This document shows, in pieces, positions 23,263 to 31,995 of a stretch of DNA of 64,000 nucleotides. A program made the position numbers and the translations under genes. The stretch is from CAVPDE01 sp963707125 (GTDB lineage: Bacteria; Desulfobacterota; DSM-4660; Desulfatiglandales; HGW-15). Position 1 is the first letter of the stretch. Each line of letters starts with the position of its first letter. Under the pieces are notes generated by a model. The model was not told the DNA's origin, did no database searches, and was given only the letters and a program-made list of their open reading frames with translations. Where the stretch lies: positions 124,001-188,000 of the forward strand of contig CAVPOU010000024.1 of NCBI GenBank assembly GCA_963707125.1, written 5' to 3'.

Positions 23263-26200
23263 GTGGAAAAAGAACAAGTGGAACAGGTTGACAAGAGTTT
23301 AGAGGACAGCCCTTTTGGAGACGTCATGGTTGTGGGTGGAGGGATCAGCGGCATTCAAGCCTCCCTTGATCTTGCGACGGCCGGTTTCAAGGTTTACCTG
23401 GTTGAAAAGGCCCCGAGCATCGGGGGGCACATGGCCCAGCTGGACAAGACCTTTCCCACCAATGACTGCTCCATGTGAATCCTCGCACCTAAACTGGTCG
23501 AGGTCGGCCGGCATCCGAACATAGAGGTCCTGACGTACACTGAAGTTGACCGTGTAGAAGGGGAAGTGGGAGACTTCAAGGTCACGCTGATCAAAAAACC
23601 CAGGTATATTCTGGAAGACAAATGCACGGGTTGTACCACCTGCGTGGAATACTGCCCTGCCAAATACCCTGATCAATACAATCAGGAGATATCGAAGAAT
23701 AAAGCAGTCCATGTATATTTCGCTCAAGCCATTCCACTGATCACTTATATAGACGAAAGCTGCCTGTATCTCAAAGAGAAGAAATGCCGCATTTGCGAAG
23801 GAGTCTGCAAGAATAACGCTATCGATCTAAAGCAAACACCGGAGAAGAAAGAAATCAACGTAGGGGCGATCATTCTGGCTCCAGGCTTTGAGCCCTTTGA
23901 TCCAAAGACGAAGAAAGAATATCACTACGGCGAGTTTGCGAACGTGGTCACCAGCATGGACTATGAGCGGCTGTTGTGCTCCACGGGGCCATACTCAGGG
24001 GAGATCCTGCGCGCTTCCGACATGAAGCATCCCCACAAGATCGCCTGGATTCAATGCGTCGGTTCCAGACGGGTCACTCCGGGCGAAAACAGCTATTGTT
24101 CAGCGGTGTGCTGCACCTATACCCAGAAACAGGTCATTTTGACGAAAGATCATCACGCAGAGGCAGAGTGCACCATATTCCATAACGATATTCGTTCCTA
24201 TGGGAAGGATTTCGAGCGCTACTACGAAAGGACGGAGAAACTTCCCGGGGTTCGTTTTATCAGAAGCTACACGTCCATCGTGAGAGAGGACCCCAAAACC
24301 AAGAATGTCACGGTTAGATATTCCACCCTCGCGGACGGGGTCAAAGAAGAAGAATTCGACATGGTGGTCTTGTCCATCGGGTTGAATCCTCCTGTCGGTG
24401 CCAAGGACATGGCGGAAAAATTCGGCATTCAACTCGATACCAACGATTTCTGCAAGCTGAATCCTGTCAATCCCATGGAGACCAACAGGCCCGGGATCTA
24501 TGTGAGCGGAGGCTTCCAGGGGCCTATCGATATTCCGGAGTCGGTTTTCAGCGCCAGCGGAGCCGGCTCCCAAATTGGTCAACTCCTTGACTATCGGCGA
24601 GGCAATCTTGCCAGAGAAAGAGTCTATGCGACGGAAAGGGATGTCTCCAAAGAGGAGCCGAGGATAGGGGTCTTTGTCTGTCATTGCGGGGCCAATATCG
24701 GAAGGATCGTCAATGTTCCTGAAACCGTTGAATACTGCAAAACCCTGCCCAATGTGGTCTACGCTCAGGAACAGCTGTTTTCGTGTGCCACCAATTCCGC
24801 CAAAGAAATAACGGACATTACAAAGGAAAAAGGGCTGAATCGAGTGGTTATCGCTGCCTGCTCCCCCAGGACCCTCGAACCCCTGTTCCGGGACACTGTT
24901 CGGGAGGCGGGGATCAATCAATATTTCTGCGAAATGGCGAATATCCGGGAACACAACTCCTGGGTCCACTCCAAAGAAAAGGAAGAAGCCACAGAGAAGG
25001 CAAAGGATATCATCAGGATGTCGGTCGCCCGAGCCTGCCATTTGGAGCCGTTGCAGGAATTTGATCTGCCGGTCGACAAGGCGGCGCTGGTGGTGGGTGG
25101 TGGGGTAGCCGGCATGAATTGTGCGCTCTCCATAGCCAACCAGGGGCATGAGGTTCACCTGGTGGAAAAGGCTAAAGAGCTGGGCGGGATCGTACGAAAA
25201 ATTCATTCCACCCTGGACGGACTGGACGTGCAGGCCTATTTGCGTGATTTGATCGCAAAGGTCTATCAGCACCCGCTCATCCATGTCTATCATGATGCCA
25301 CCATCCCGGAGGCTACAGGGTATGTCGGGAATTTCGTAACCACGGTGAAGTCTGAAACAGGGGTTGCAGAGATCAAACATGGTGCAGCCGTGATCGCCAT
25401 AGGGGCTGATCTCTATACGCCCACCGAATACCTTTATGGAGAAGATGACAGGGTCACGACCCACCTGGAGTTGGAGGAGCGGATCTCCAAAGGAGACGAA
25501 AAGATCATTAACGCAAAGAGTGTCGTGATGATCCAATGCGTAGGCTGCAGAAATGAAGACAGAAATTACTGCAGCCGGATATGCTGCAGCCAGTCTGTTA
25601 AGAACGCCTTGAAGTTGAAAGAGATAAACCCCCAGATGGATATCACTATTCTCTTCAGGGATATGAGAACCTATGGGTTCAAAGAGGATTCTTACCGGGA
25701 AGCGTCCGAGAAAGATGTCAAGTTCATCCGCTACGAACCGCAAGAGCCGCCTCAGGTGGAAGCGGGTGAGTCGGACGAGGGTCGGCCCGTCCTGAAGGTT
25801 ACCGCGACGGATTATGTTCTGGGGAAGAAGCTTGTCATCGATGCCGATGTCCTTGCTTTGGCGGCCGCTGTGATTCCCTCCGCAGCAACCAAGGAGGTGG
25901 CCGGATTGTTCAAGGTCACGTTGAGCCCGGACGGCTTCTTCAAAGAAGCCCATGTCAAATTGAGACCTGTCGAGTTTGGTACGGACGGCGTGTATCTGTG
26001 CGGACTGGCTCACTACCCCAAGTTTATGCAGGAAACGATTAACCAGGCTTACGGAGCTGCAGGACGGGTTTTGACGCTTCTCTCCCATGATACGGTCGTA
26101 GCCTCCGGCTCTGTGGCCCAGGTGAATGAGAGCCGGTGCATGGGATGTGGGGCATGTGTCTCCGCCTGTACGTATGGGGCCCTAGGCCTCAGTGATACAA

Positions 26201-26388
26201 AACAAGGGAAGAAGGCGACGGTTAATCCTGTTCTCTGCAAAGGAGACGGCCTTTGCAATACAAAGTGTCCGACAGGGGCTATACAATTGAAGCACTACAC
26301 CGATGAAGAGCTCTTGAGCGAAATTGATGCGATGGCTCCGGAGGAAGAGATCCTACCGCAAATGGATGCCGCGGTTGGAGATGTGTAG
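23263..26388 (+). CDS. bamE: BamE, HdrA-like flavoprotein, selenocysteine at residue 72
   Basis: HdrA proteins are FAD/iron-sulfur subunits able to bifurcate electrons. Two reading frames in the same phase flank a TGA at 23476-23478, giving one protein of 1041 residues with Sec72 in NDCSM-U-ILAPKL, where HdrA homologues usually have Cys (motif CxxU). Parts: FAD fold VVGGGISG (about 22-29), ferredoxin CTGCTTCVEYCP (about 125), CRICEGVC, a second FAD fold VVGGGVAGM (about 610) and C-terminal ferredoxins CMGCGACVSAC and CKGDGLCNTKCP. A hairpin directly after the TGA supports recoding. It starts with GTG. The long open frame on the opposite strand is a shadow. Confidence 0.93.
23479..23503 (+). 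promoter_or_regulatory. Candidate bacterial SECIS hairpin after the bamE UGA
   Basis: CCTCG (23481-23485), one bulged C, ACC, the loop TAAACT, GGT and CGAGG (23499-23503) fold into an 8-bp stem starting 2 bases after the UGA. Position and loop size fit bacterial SECIS elements, which lie inside the coding region. Confidence 0.6.
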
Positions 26389-26439
26389 AAACACACGAAT
26401 GAACAAAGCCGGGATGACTGACAAAAGAGGTTAGAACAA

Positions 26440-27291
26440 ATGAGTGCAGGACCTAAATTTAAACCCAGATTATTAGGTTTTGTATGCCATTGGTGAGCAT
26501 ACGGGGCTGCTGACCTAGCTGGAGTTTCCAGACTGCAATATACGACTGAAATGAGGCTGATCCGCGTCATGTGTTCCGGTAGAGTGGACCTGGCATTCGT
26601 CCTCAGGGCCTTCTCAAACGGAATGGATGGGGTGTTTATCGGGGGCTGCCGTTTGAATGAATGCAATTATGTGACTCACGGAAATTACCATGCCCTCAAC
26701 ATGGTGCTCCTGTTGAAAAGGATCATGGAACACATAGGGTTGAACCCGGAAAGATTGAAGATCGAATTTATGTCCGGCGCTGAAGCAAACGTCTTCGTCG
26801 AAACCGTTAATGGTTTTGTCAAGAAGGTGAAAGCATTAGGGCCGCTGGGCCGAGGCGAAGGGATCAAGCAAAATGAACTGAAGTCCAGACTTGCAGAAAT
26901 TTCAAAGCTGGTCCCGTACCTTAAGTTGGTGAACCAGGAGAAACTGGCCTCCCGTCTTAAGACTCCGGAAGAATACGACGGCCTCTTCACGAAGGATGAG
27001 ATCGACAGGCTATTTCGTGAAATGGTCTCGTACTATATCGATCCGGAAAAGTGTCAGGCCTGCATGACTTGCCTTAGGAGATGCCCTGCAGAGGCGATTG
27101 TGGGCGGCAAGAACAAGATCCATGTCATTGACCAGGACAAATGCATCAAGTGCGGGACTTGCCTTGAAGTTTGTCCCCCTCGCTTTGAATCGGTGAAGAA
27201 GATTTCGGGCCAGCCTGTTCCGCCTCCTATTCCCGAAGAAAAAAGAACTCTGGTCAGAAAGGGTAAAGAAAAAGGAGAGAAATCCCAATAG
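26440..27291 (+). CDS. bamF: BamF, MvhD/FlpD-like subunit, selenocysteine at residue 19
   Basis: The gene starts at ATG 26440 and is read through TGA 26494-26496, giving 283 residues with the N-terminal motif C16-H-W-U19 followed by AYGAADLAG. This matches the start of MvhD/FlpD proteins, where the position is Cys or Sec. The MvhD domain continues with VMCSGRVD and FIGGCRLNECNY. Two [4Fe-4S] motifs, CQACMTCLRRCP and CIKCGTCLEVCP, lie near the C-terminus. MvhD-type proteins connect HdrA to an electron donor. Without Sec readthrough the product would be 18 residues. The usual BamGHI genes do not follow. Confidence 0.93.
26497..26531 (+). promoter_or_regulatory. Candidate SECIS hairpin after the bamF UGA
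   Basis: A CTGGA-GTT-TCCAG hairpin (26519-26531) lies 22 bases after the UGA, with GCTGC/GCAG-type pairing possible below it. The distance is slightly longer than in the E. coli fdhF element, so the fold needs checking. Confidence 0.45.
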
Positions 27292-27351
27292 AAACTTCTT
27301 ATCATTCCGACTCCTCACTCCTTCTATCGAAACGAATCAAAATTTGATGCG

Positions 27352-27483
27352 GTCGTAAAAAGCCAGATATGCACCTTCCGTTCGCGGTTCGATACCTCAC
27401 CACGAACGGGATACCAAACACTTAGGGTTTCTCTAACCCGTTCGCCCTGAGGTATCGAAGGGTGAACGGGACTTTTTACGAAG
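27352..27483. repeat. Palindromic intergenic repeat, about 130 bp
   Basis: The ends TCGTAAAAAG (27353-27362) and CTTTTTACGA (27472-27481) are perfect inverted copies. Between them CCGTTCG, GATACCTCA, AACCCGTTCG and TGAGGTATC pair in nested fashion. It separates bamF from the 3' end of fdhD and may end both transcripts. It looks like a dispersed REP-type element. Confidence 0.75.
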
Positions 27484-27499
27484 TCACCAAAACTTGAGT

Positions 27500-28319
27500 T
27501 TATTGACCGGCAGGGGAAGCGGCTAGGCGCCGGAGACCGCAGTAGACGTGAATCCCCGAGCCCTTGGACGGTGAGGCCAGGGTCATGTTCAGCGAATCGG
27601 CCAGTTCGACGGCCAGGGCCGTAGGGCGGGAGGCGGCCATGATGAAGGGGATTTTGGCCCGGGCCGCCTTCTGAACCAGTTCATAGCTGATGCGGGAAGA
27701 CAGGATCAGGACCCCTGCCTGGTGGAGGATCCCCTTCAGAAAAAGTTTTCCAATGGCCTTGTCCAGGGCGTTGTGGCGGCCTACATCTTCGGCCAGGGAC
27801 AGAAGTTCAAAGGTGGAGGTATAGATGGCCGCGGCATGGGAGGCGCGGGTCCGCTGGTACAGGGTCTGTTTCTCTTTTAGGGTCGCCAGGCAGCGATAGG
27901 CGCGTTTCCAGGTCAATGGGCGGACCGTCGGACAGCGCCTGGACCATCTGCGAAAGGTCTTCAACCAGCTCCTTGCCGCAGATGCCGCAGCTCGTTTGGC
28001 TGACAAAGCCCCGGCGTTCCAGCACGGCGGTGATGGCCGGCAACCGGCCCGGGGTGACGGTTAGGGTCACCACGTTTGTGGCGTCCCCCTCACAGGAGGC
28101 GATGGTACCAATGTCGTCGGGGCTGTCCACGATGCCCTCGGCCAGACAAAACCCGGCCACATGGGCCGGTTCGTCTCCGGGGGTGCGCATGACCACGGCA
28201 TAGGGCTGGCCCTGAATCCGGATGGACAGGGGTTCCTCCTGGATCAAGTCCAGCCGGGTGGAGGTCTTGACTTTTCCTTCCTGGAGTAGGACCGTTAAAA
28301 GGATCGCGTTATCGCTCAA
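27500..28319 (-). pseudogene. fdhD: fdhD, split by a frameshift
   Basis: FdhD passes sulfur to the Mo/W-bis-MGD cofactor of formate dehydrogenase. The N-terminal half is in one frame (EEPLSIRIQGQPYAVVMRTPGDE, then TSCGICGKE with the CxxC). The C-terminal half is in another (KEKQTLYQRTRASHAA, then LAEDVGRHNALDKAIGK). The change occurs near 27895-27905, after IDLETR. One missing or extra base would explain it, so it is either a recent pseudogene or a sequencing/assembly error. The first frame can be extended to TTG at 28379, but that codon is the -35 box of a promoter, so I start at TTG 28319 with low certainty. It lies between two AOR-type genes and no formate dehydrogenase is in the window. 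Confidence 0.82.
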
Positions 28320-28349
28320 GGTGATAGGAACTCGCTTTCTGTGAGGCGG

Positions 28350-28379
28350 AGTATAGGAGATTGCAGCCTCGTGTGTCAA
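28350..28379 (-). promoter_or_regulatory. Sigma-70-type promoter for fdhD
   Basis: On the minus strand TTGACA (28379-28374), 18 bases and TATACT (28355-28350). It is divergent from bamB2 and rules out the upstream TTG as the fdhD start. Confidence 0.65.
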
Positions 28380-28435
28380 GCGCTACGCACCCATCCTGTT
28401 GGAGACATGCCGATTGAGTGTAAAGGGTAAAAAAG

Positions 28436-30373
28436 ATGAGATACGCAGAGGCAGGGTTTAATCTGGAAATTGATCTATCTCGAGGAAGCATCGAGAGGGT
28501 AGAAACCGACCCAAGATTAACCGAACTTTATCTGGGAGGTCAGGGGACTGCCGCGAAGATACTATGGGATAGGGTTCCCCCTGGAGTTGAACCCTTTTCT
28601 CCCGATAATCTGCTCATATTCAGCACCGGTCTTTTGCATGCCACACCTGTTCCCGGTGCCAATCGCACCGCTGTAAACACTTTTTCTCCCCAGACAAACC
28701 TTTATTCAAATTCATTATTTGGAGGATTTTTCGGACCGGAACTGAAGCATGCCGGTTACGACAAAATCGTCCTTCGCGGCAAATCCCCCAGCCTGGTTTA
28801 TTTGTGGATCAACAATGACAAAGTGGAACTGCGTGATGCCGGCCATCTCCAGGGCAAGGGCGCTCTGGAAACAGGAGCACTCATTCAAAAGGAGTTGAAG
28901 GAACCCAATGCTCAGGTGGCCGCTATCGGCCTGGCCGGTGAAAACAGGGTCTATATGTCTACCATCGAACACTCTAACTCCAGCGCCTCTCGAGGAGTGG
29001 GCGTGATCATGGGAGACAAAAGGCTAAAGGCGATAGCTGTACGTGGAACAAAGGACATTCATCTTGCCCGACCGGCTGAACTTATTGAGATATGCCTCGG
29101 CCTGAGAAAGAAAATTTATGAGAACCCGAAATGTGGGGATCCTATGGCGCACGAGGATGATGAAACGTTCCACGTCGACAATTTCGCCTGGGGCAACGCG
29201 CGTGAGCGGATAAGAGGTTATTGGAACAAAGAACGGGAAAAGAAGTGGAAGGCGATTTCTGACAGCGTGCGGCTGCGATGGACAGGCTGCTATAACTGCC
29301 CGAAGGATTGCCATCAAGCAATTTCCTACCCGGGGCGGCAAACCTATTTCCAGAAATGCTACAGCAAGCTCACCTATGCGATGGCGGCCCATAAAGAGCT
29401 CGATTTTAATTATGACATCCTTGGACTTGCTCAGGAGTACGGACTGGACGGGTACTCAACGCCTCAAGTTCTCGCCTTCGCCGTTGAACTTTACGAAGCC
29501 GGCATTATAACGGACAAGGATCTGCCGGGATTTCCCTCTGACTCCGGGGAAAGATTTTTCTATTTGGTTGAAAAAATTGTTCGGCGGGAAGGGATTGGAG
29601 ATGTTTTAGCCAATGGTGTTTATTGGGCGGCCCGTCAGATTGGTAAAGGCGCAGAGAAATTTGATCATAATACCATTAAGAAATTTGAGCAGCTGCCTCT
29701 CAAGCTGAAAATGATCAATTACCCCTATTTTCTTATGTACGCCACCGGTGAGAAGATGACGATCACCCAAATGGAAGGGTCCTACCCCCAGTCCCCCATT
29801 GCGGACAAGGAAGAGAGAGAAAAGTTCGTAAAGAATTGGGACGCAGCTCCTGAGCGGTTTAAGAAATGGTTTTTGGAATGGGAGCCGCGTCAACATCCGT
29901 CTATTGAAGCGTCTGTCAACATTGCTGATTGGAATGAGACCCTGCATTACATTGATGACGCCATTGGGATCTGCGCCTTTTTGTCGTCCTTTAGAGGCCA
30001 ATTCGGGGGCAGGACTCCGTATCACATTTACAATTTACCAGAATTCATCTCACTCGCGGCCGGGATGGATCTTGACTCAGACGCCCTTTGGGAAATAGGG
30101 ACAAGGAACCGTAATCTGGTGAGAGCCCTCAATGTAAGGAGAGGCTTGAGGAGAAAGGATGAGAAGCCTCCTGAAGACCATTGGGAGATACGAGACCCTG
30201 TGATGGAAACCAAGGTGCTTGACGCATATTATGAATTCAAGGGGTGGAATCACGAAGGTATTCCTACCAGAGAGACGTTGAACAAGCTCGGCTTGAATTA
30301 CGTGAGCGAAGACTTCGTACAGAGGGGGATCTTGACGGACGAGGGAAAGAAGTCAAAAGGGACGGCCTTGTAA
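28436..30373 (+). CDS. Second BamB-like tungsten oxidoreductase
   Basis: This 645-residue protein is close to the upstream BamB over its whole length (the first 60 residues are nearly the same). It keeps the cluster cysteines C285, C288 and C292 (CYNCPKDC), the equivalents of E257 (E243), H260 (H246) and C322 (C308), and the C-terminal RGLRRxDEKPPEDHW block. It differs in a shortened loop at about 230-240, where the position of E251 is replaced (DPMAHED), and in changed pocket-region residues such as the GGRTPYHIYNLP segment. It has its own AAGGGT ribosome site and no BamC partner beside it. I infer a different acyl-CoA substrate or direction, sharing BamC-F. Confidence 0.88.
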   Translation: MRYAEAGFNLEIDLSRGSIERVETDPRLTELYLGGQGTAAKILWDRVPPGVEPFSPDNLLIFSTGLLHATPVPGANRTAVNTFSPQTNLYSNSLFGGFFGPELKHAGYDKIVLRGKSPSLVYLWINNDKVELRDAGHLQGKGALETGALIQKELKEPNAQVAAIGLAGENRVYMSTIEHSNSSASRGVGVIMGDKRLKAIAVRGTKDIHLARPAELIEICLGLRKKIYENPKCGDPMAHEDDETFHVDNFAWGNARERIRGYWNKEREKKWKAISDSVRLRWTGCYNCPKDCHQAISYPGRQTYFQKCYSKLTYAMAAHKELDFNYDILGLAQEYGLDGYSTPQVLAFAVELYEAGIITDKDLPGFPSDSGERFFYLVEKIVRREGIGDVLANGVYWAARQIGKGAEKFDHNTIKKFEQLPLKLKMINYPYFLMYATGEKMTITQMEGSYPQSPIADKEEREKFVKNWDAAPERFKKWFLEWEPRQHPSIEASVNIADWNETLHYIDDAIGICAFLSSFRGQFGGRTPYHIYNLPEFISLAAGMDLDSDALWEIGTRNRNLVRALNVRRGLRRKDEKPPEDHWEIRDPVMETKVLDAYYEFKGWNHEGIPTRETLNKLGLNYVSEDFVQRGILTDEGKKSKGTAL

Positions 30374-30424
30374 AGAATCAAAAATAGACCATTCGCGCCA
30401 GCTTTCGGAATGAAAGAGGAGAAT

Positions 30425-30874
30425 TCAGACTTTGAGTTCCAGGTTGATCAGGGGGCCTTTCTGGAACCCGAAGGCGTGAAAGAACTTGAGAAGATCCCAG
30501 TCCGGCCAGCTGACCATGGTGTAAACCGTATCGACTCCGACTTTTTTGAGGTTGGCAATCACTTCCTTCATCAGCATCTGGGCGATCCCCTGCCCCTGAT
30601 AGGCGGGATCCACACCGATGGTATCAATCCATCCGATGTTCTCCGGCACACTGTATTCATATCCGCTAGCATCTCCCAGAATGAAGCCGACCACTTTTCC
30701 GTCCGCTTCCGCCACCAGAGAAGCACTGGGCAAACGCTGTTCAGCTAGTGTCATTTTCATGAGCCAGTAATCCCATCTTGATTTGCCCAGGACTTTGGTG
30801 TCGATCGCCACAACGTCGTCCAGGTCTTTCTGGTTCATCTTTCTGACAATAGGCGTTTTTGACTTAGCAATCAT
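30425..30874 (-). CDS. GNAT-family N-acetyltransferase
   Basis: The 149-residue protein has the GNAT acetyl-CoA site IGVDPAYQGQGIAQMLM (about residues 86-102, with QxxGxA) and the final beta strand FHAFGFQKG. The substrate is not evident; small-molecule and ribosomal-protein acetylation are both possible. It is convergent with bamB2, separated by 51 bases, and lies 114 bases downstream of fabH on the same strand. Possible KATs for acyl-CoA enzymes exist in the family, but nothing here shows such a role. Confidence 0.87.
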   Translation of the reverse strand: MIAKSKTPIVRKMNQKDLDDVVAIDTKVLGKSRWDYWLMKMTLAEQRLPSASLVAEADGKVVGFILGDASGYEYSVPENIGWIDTIGVDPAYQGQGIAQMLMKEVIANLKKVGVDTVYTMVSWPDWDLLKFFHAFGFQKGPLINLELKV

Positions 30875-30988
30875 ATGGCCCCTCCTTTCGACCCGGATGA
30901 ATCCCCTCCGGATTCACGTTGATAACGGTCTGCCTACACCCCCTCTGCGGAGTCCCCTAAACTCGACGCCTGTCAGAAAAGCACGGAT

Positions 30989-31978
30989 TTACCACTTTAC
31001 CAGAGCGCTTCCCCAGGTCAGGCCCCCCCCAAAAACAGGGAGACATACCAGGTCGCCCTCTTTGACGCTTCTATCCCTCACCGCCTCGTCAAAAGCGATG
31101 GCACACGATGCGGAGGAGATGTTTCCGTATTTGTGGAGGGTCACATAAAACTTCTCCATCGGGAGCTTCAGTGTCTTGGCCATGGACTGAAACATCCTCA
31201 AGTTGGCCTGATGGGGAATAAACCACGCGATGTCCTTGATGGCGACCTTGTTGTGGTCCGCCGCCTCCTTGATGGACTCCACAAAGTGCCGCACCGCCAC
31301 CCTGAAGCTTGCGTTCGCCTCAATCATGTTCAGAGTGTGAAGTCCTTTATCCACGCTTTCATGCGAAATCGGCGTGGTCCGCGAACCGCCTCCAGGCATC
31401 AGAAGATCCTGCCCATTTTTTCCGTCCGTGTGGATGTGGGTTGAAAGAAGCTGATGCCCCCCGCTGTCCTTGGTCAGGATGGCCGCTCCGGCGCCATCCC
31501 CCCACAAAATGCAGGTGGTCCTGTCTTTCCAGTTGAGCGTCCGGGTCATGACTTCCGCACCAACAACGAGCACGGTCTTTGAGAACCCGGTGAGGAGATA
31601 CTGAGTCGCCACATTGAGGCCGAAGATAAATCCGGAGCAGGCTGCCGTCACATCGAAGGTCACGGCCTGAGGAGCATCCAGTTTTGCCTGAAGCCAGTTG
31701 GCGGCGGACGGGCAGCAGGTATCGGGAGTGATGGTCCCGATAAGGATGAGATCCAGGTCCTTGGCCGTCAGTCCCGCCATCTCAAGCGCTTTGCGGGACG
31801 CTTCAAGAGAAAGGTCCGAGGTGGCCACATCCGGATCTGCGATGCGCCTTTCGCGGACACCGGTCCGCTGGGTGATCCACTCGTCCGTCGTGTCGAGCCC
31901 CATTTTCTGGAGATCGAAGTTGGTAAGCACTCTGGGAGGGACGTACGATCCTGTCCCCAGAATTCGTATTCCTGGCAT
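30989..31978 (-). CDS. fabH: 3-oxoacyl-ACP synthase III (KAS III)
   Basis: FabH condenses acetyl-CoA (or another acyl-CoA) with malonyl-ACP to start fatty acid synthesis. The 329-residue protein shows the complete catalytic set: Cys in VTAACSGFIFG (about 113), His in FIPHQANLRM and Asn in YGNISSAS. Length is standard. It lies 17 bases after ppsA on the same strand, so the two may share a transcript, although they are not functionally related in an obvious way. Confidence 0.94.
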   Translation of the reverse strand: MPGIRILGTGSYVPPRVLTNFDLQKMGLDTTDEWITQRTGVRERRIADPDVATSDLSLEASRKALEMAGLTAKDLDLILIGTITPDTCCPSAANWLQAKLDAPQAVTFDVTAACSGFIFGLNVATQYLLTGFSKTVLVVGAEVMTRTLNWKDRTTCILWGDGAGAAILTKDSGGHQLLSTHIHTDGKNGQDLLMPGGGSRTTPISHESVDKGLHTLNMIEANASFRVAVRHFVESIKEAADHNKVAIKDIAWFIPHQANLRMFQSMAKTLKLPMEKFYVTLHKYGNISSASCAIAFDEAVRDRSVKEGDLVCLPVFGGGLTWGSALVKW

Positions 31979-31995
31979 AGGGAGGTCTTGTCTTT

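Noticed and set aside
23476..23478. Reading bamE as two genes or a nonsense pseudogene
   Set aside because: Both sides are in the same frame, the join restores NDCSM-(C/U)-ILAPKL of HdrA, and a hairpin follows; selenocysteine explains it better.
24100..26088. 662-codon open frame on the strand opposite bamE
   Set aside because: It lies wholly within the conserved bamE coding sequence, has no family features and no ribosome site; it is a shadow of codon usage.
28320..28379. TTG 28379 as the fdhD start
   Set aside because: The codon is part of a clear -35 box (TTGACA-18-TATACT), so transcription starts downstream of it.
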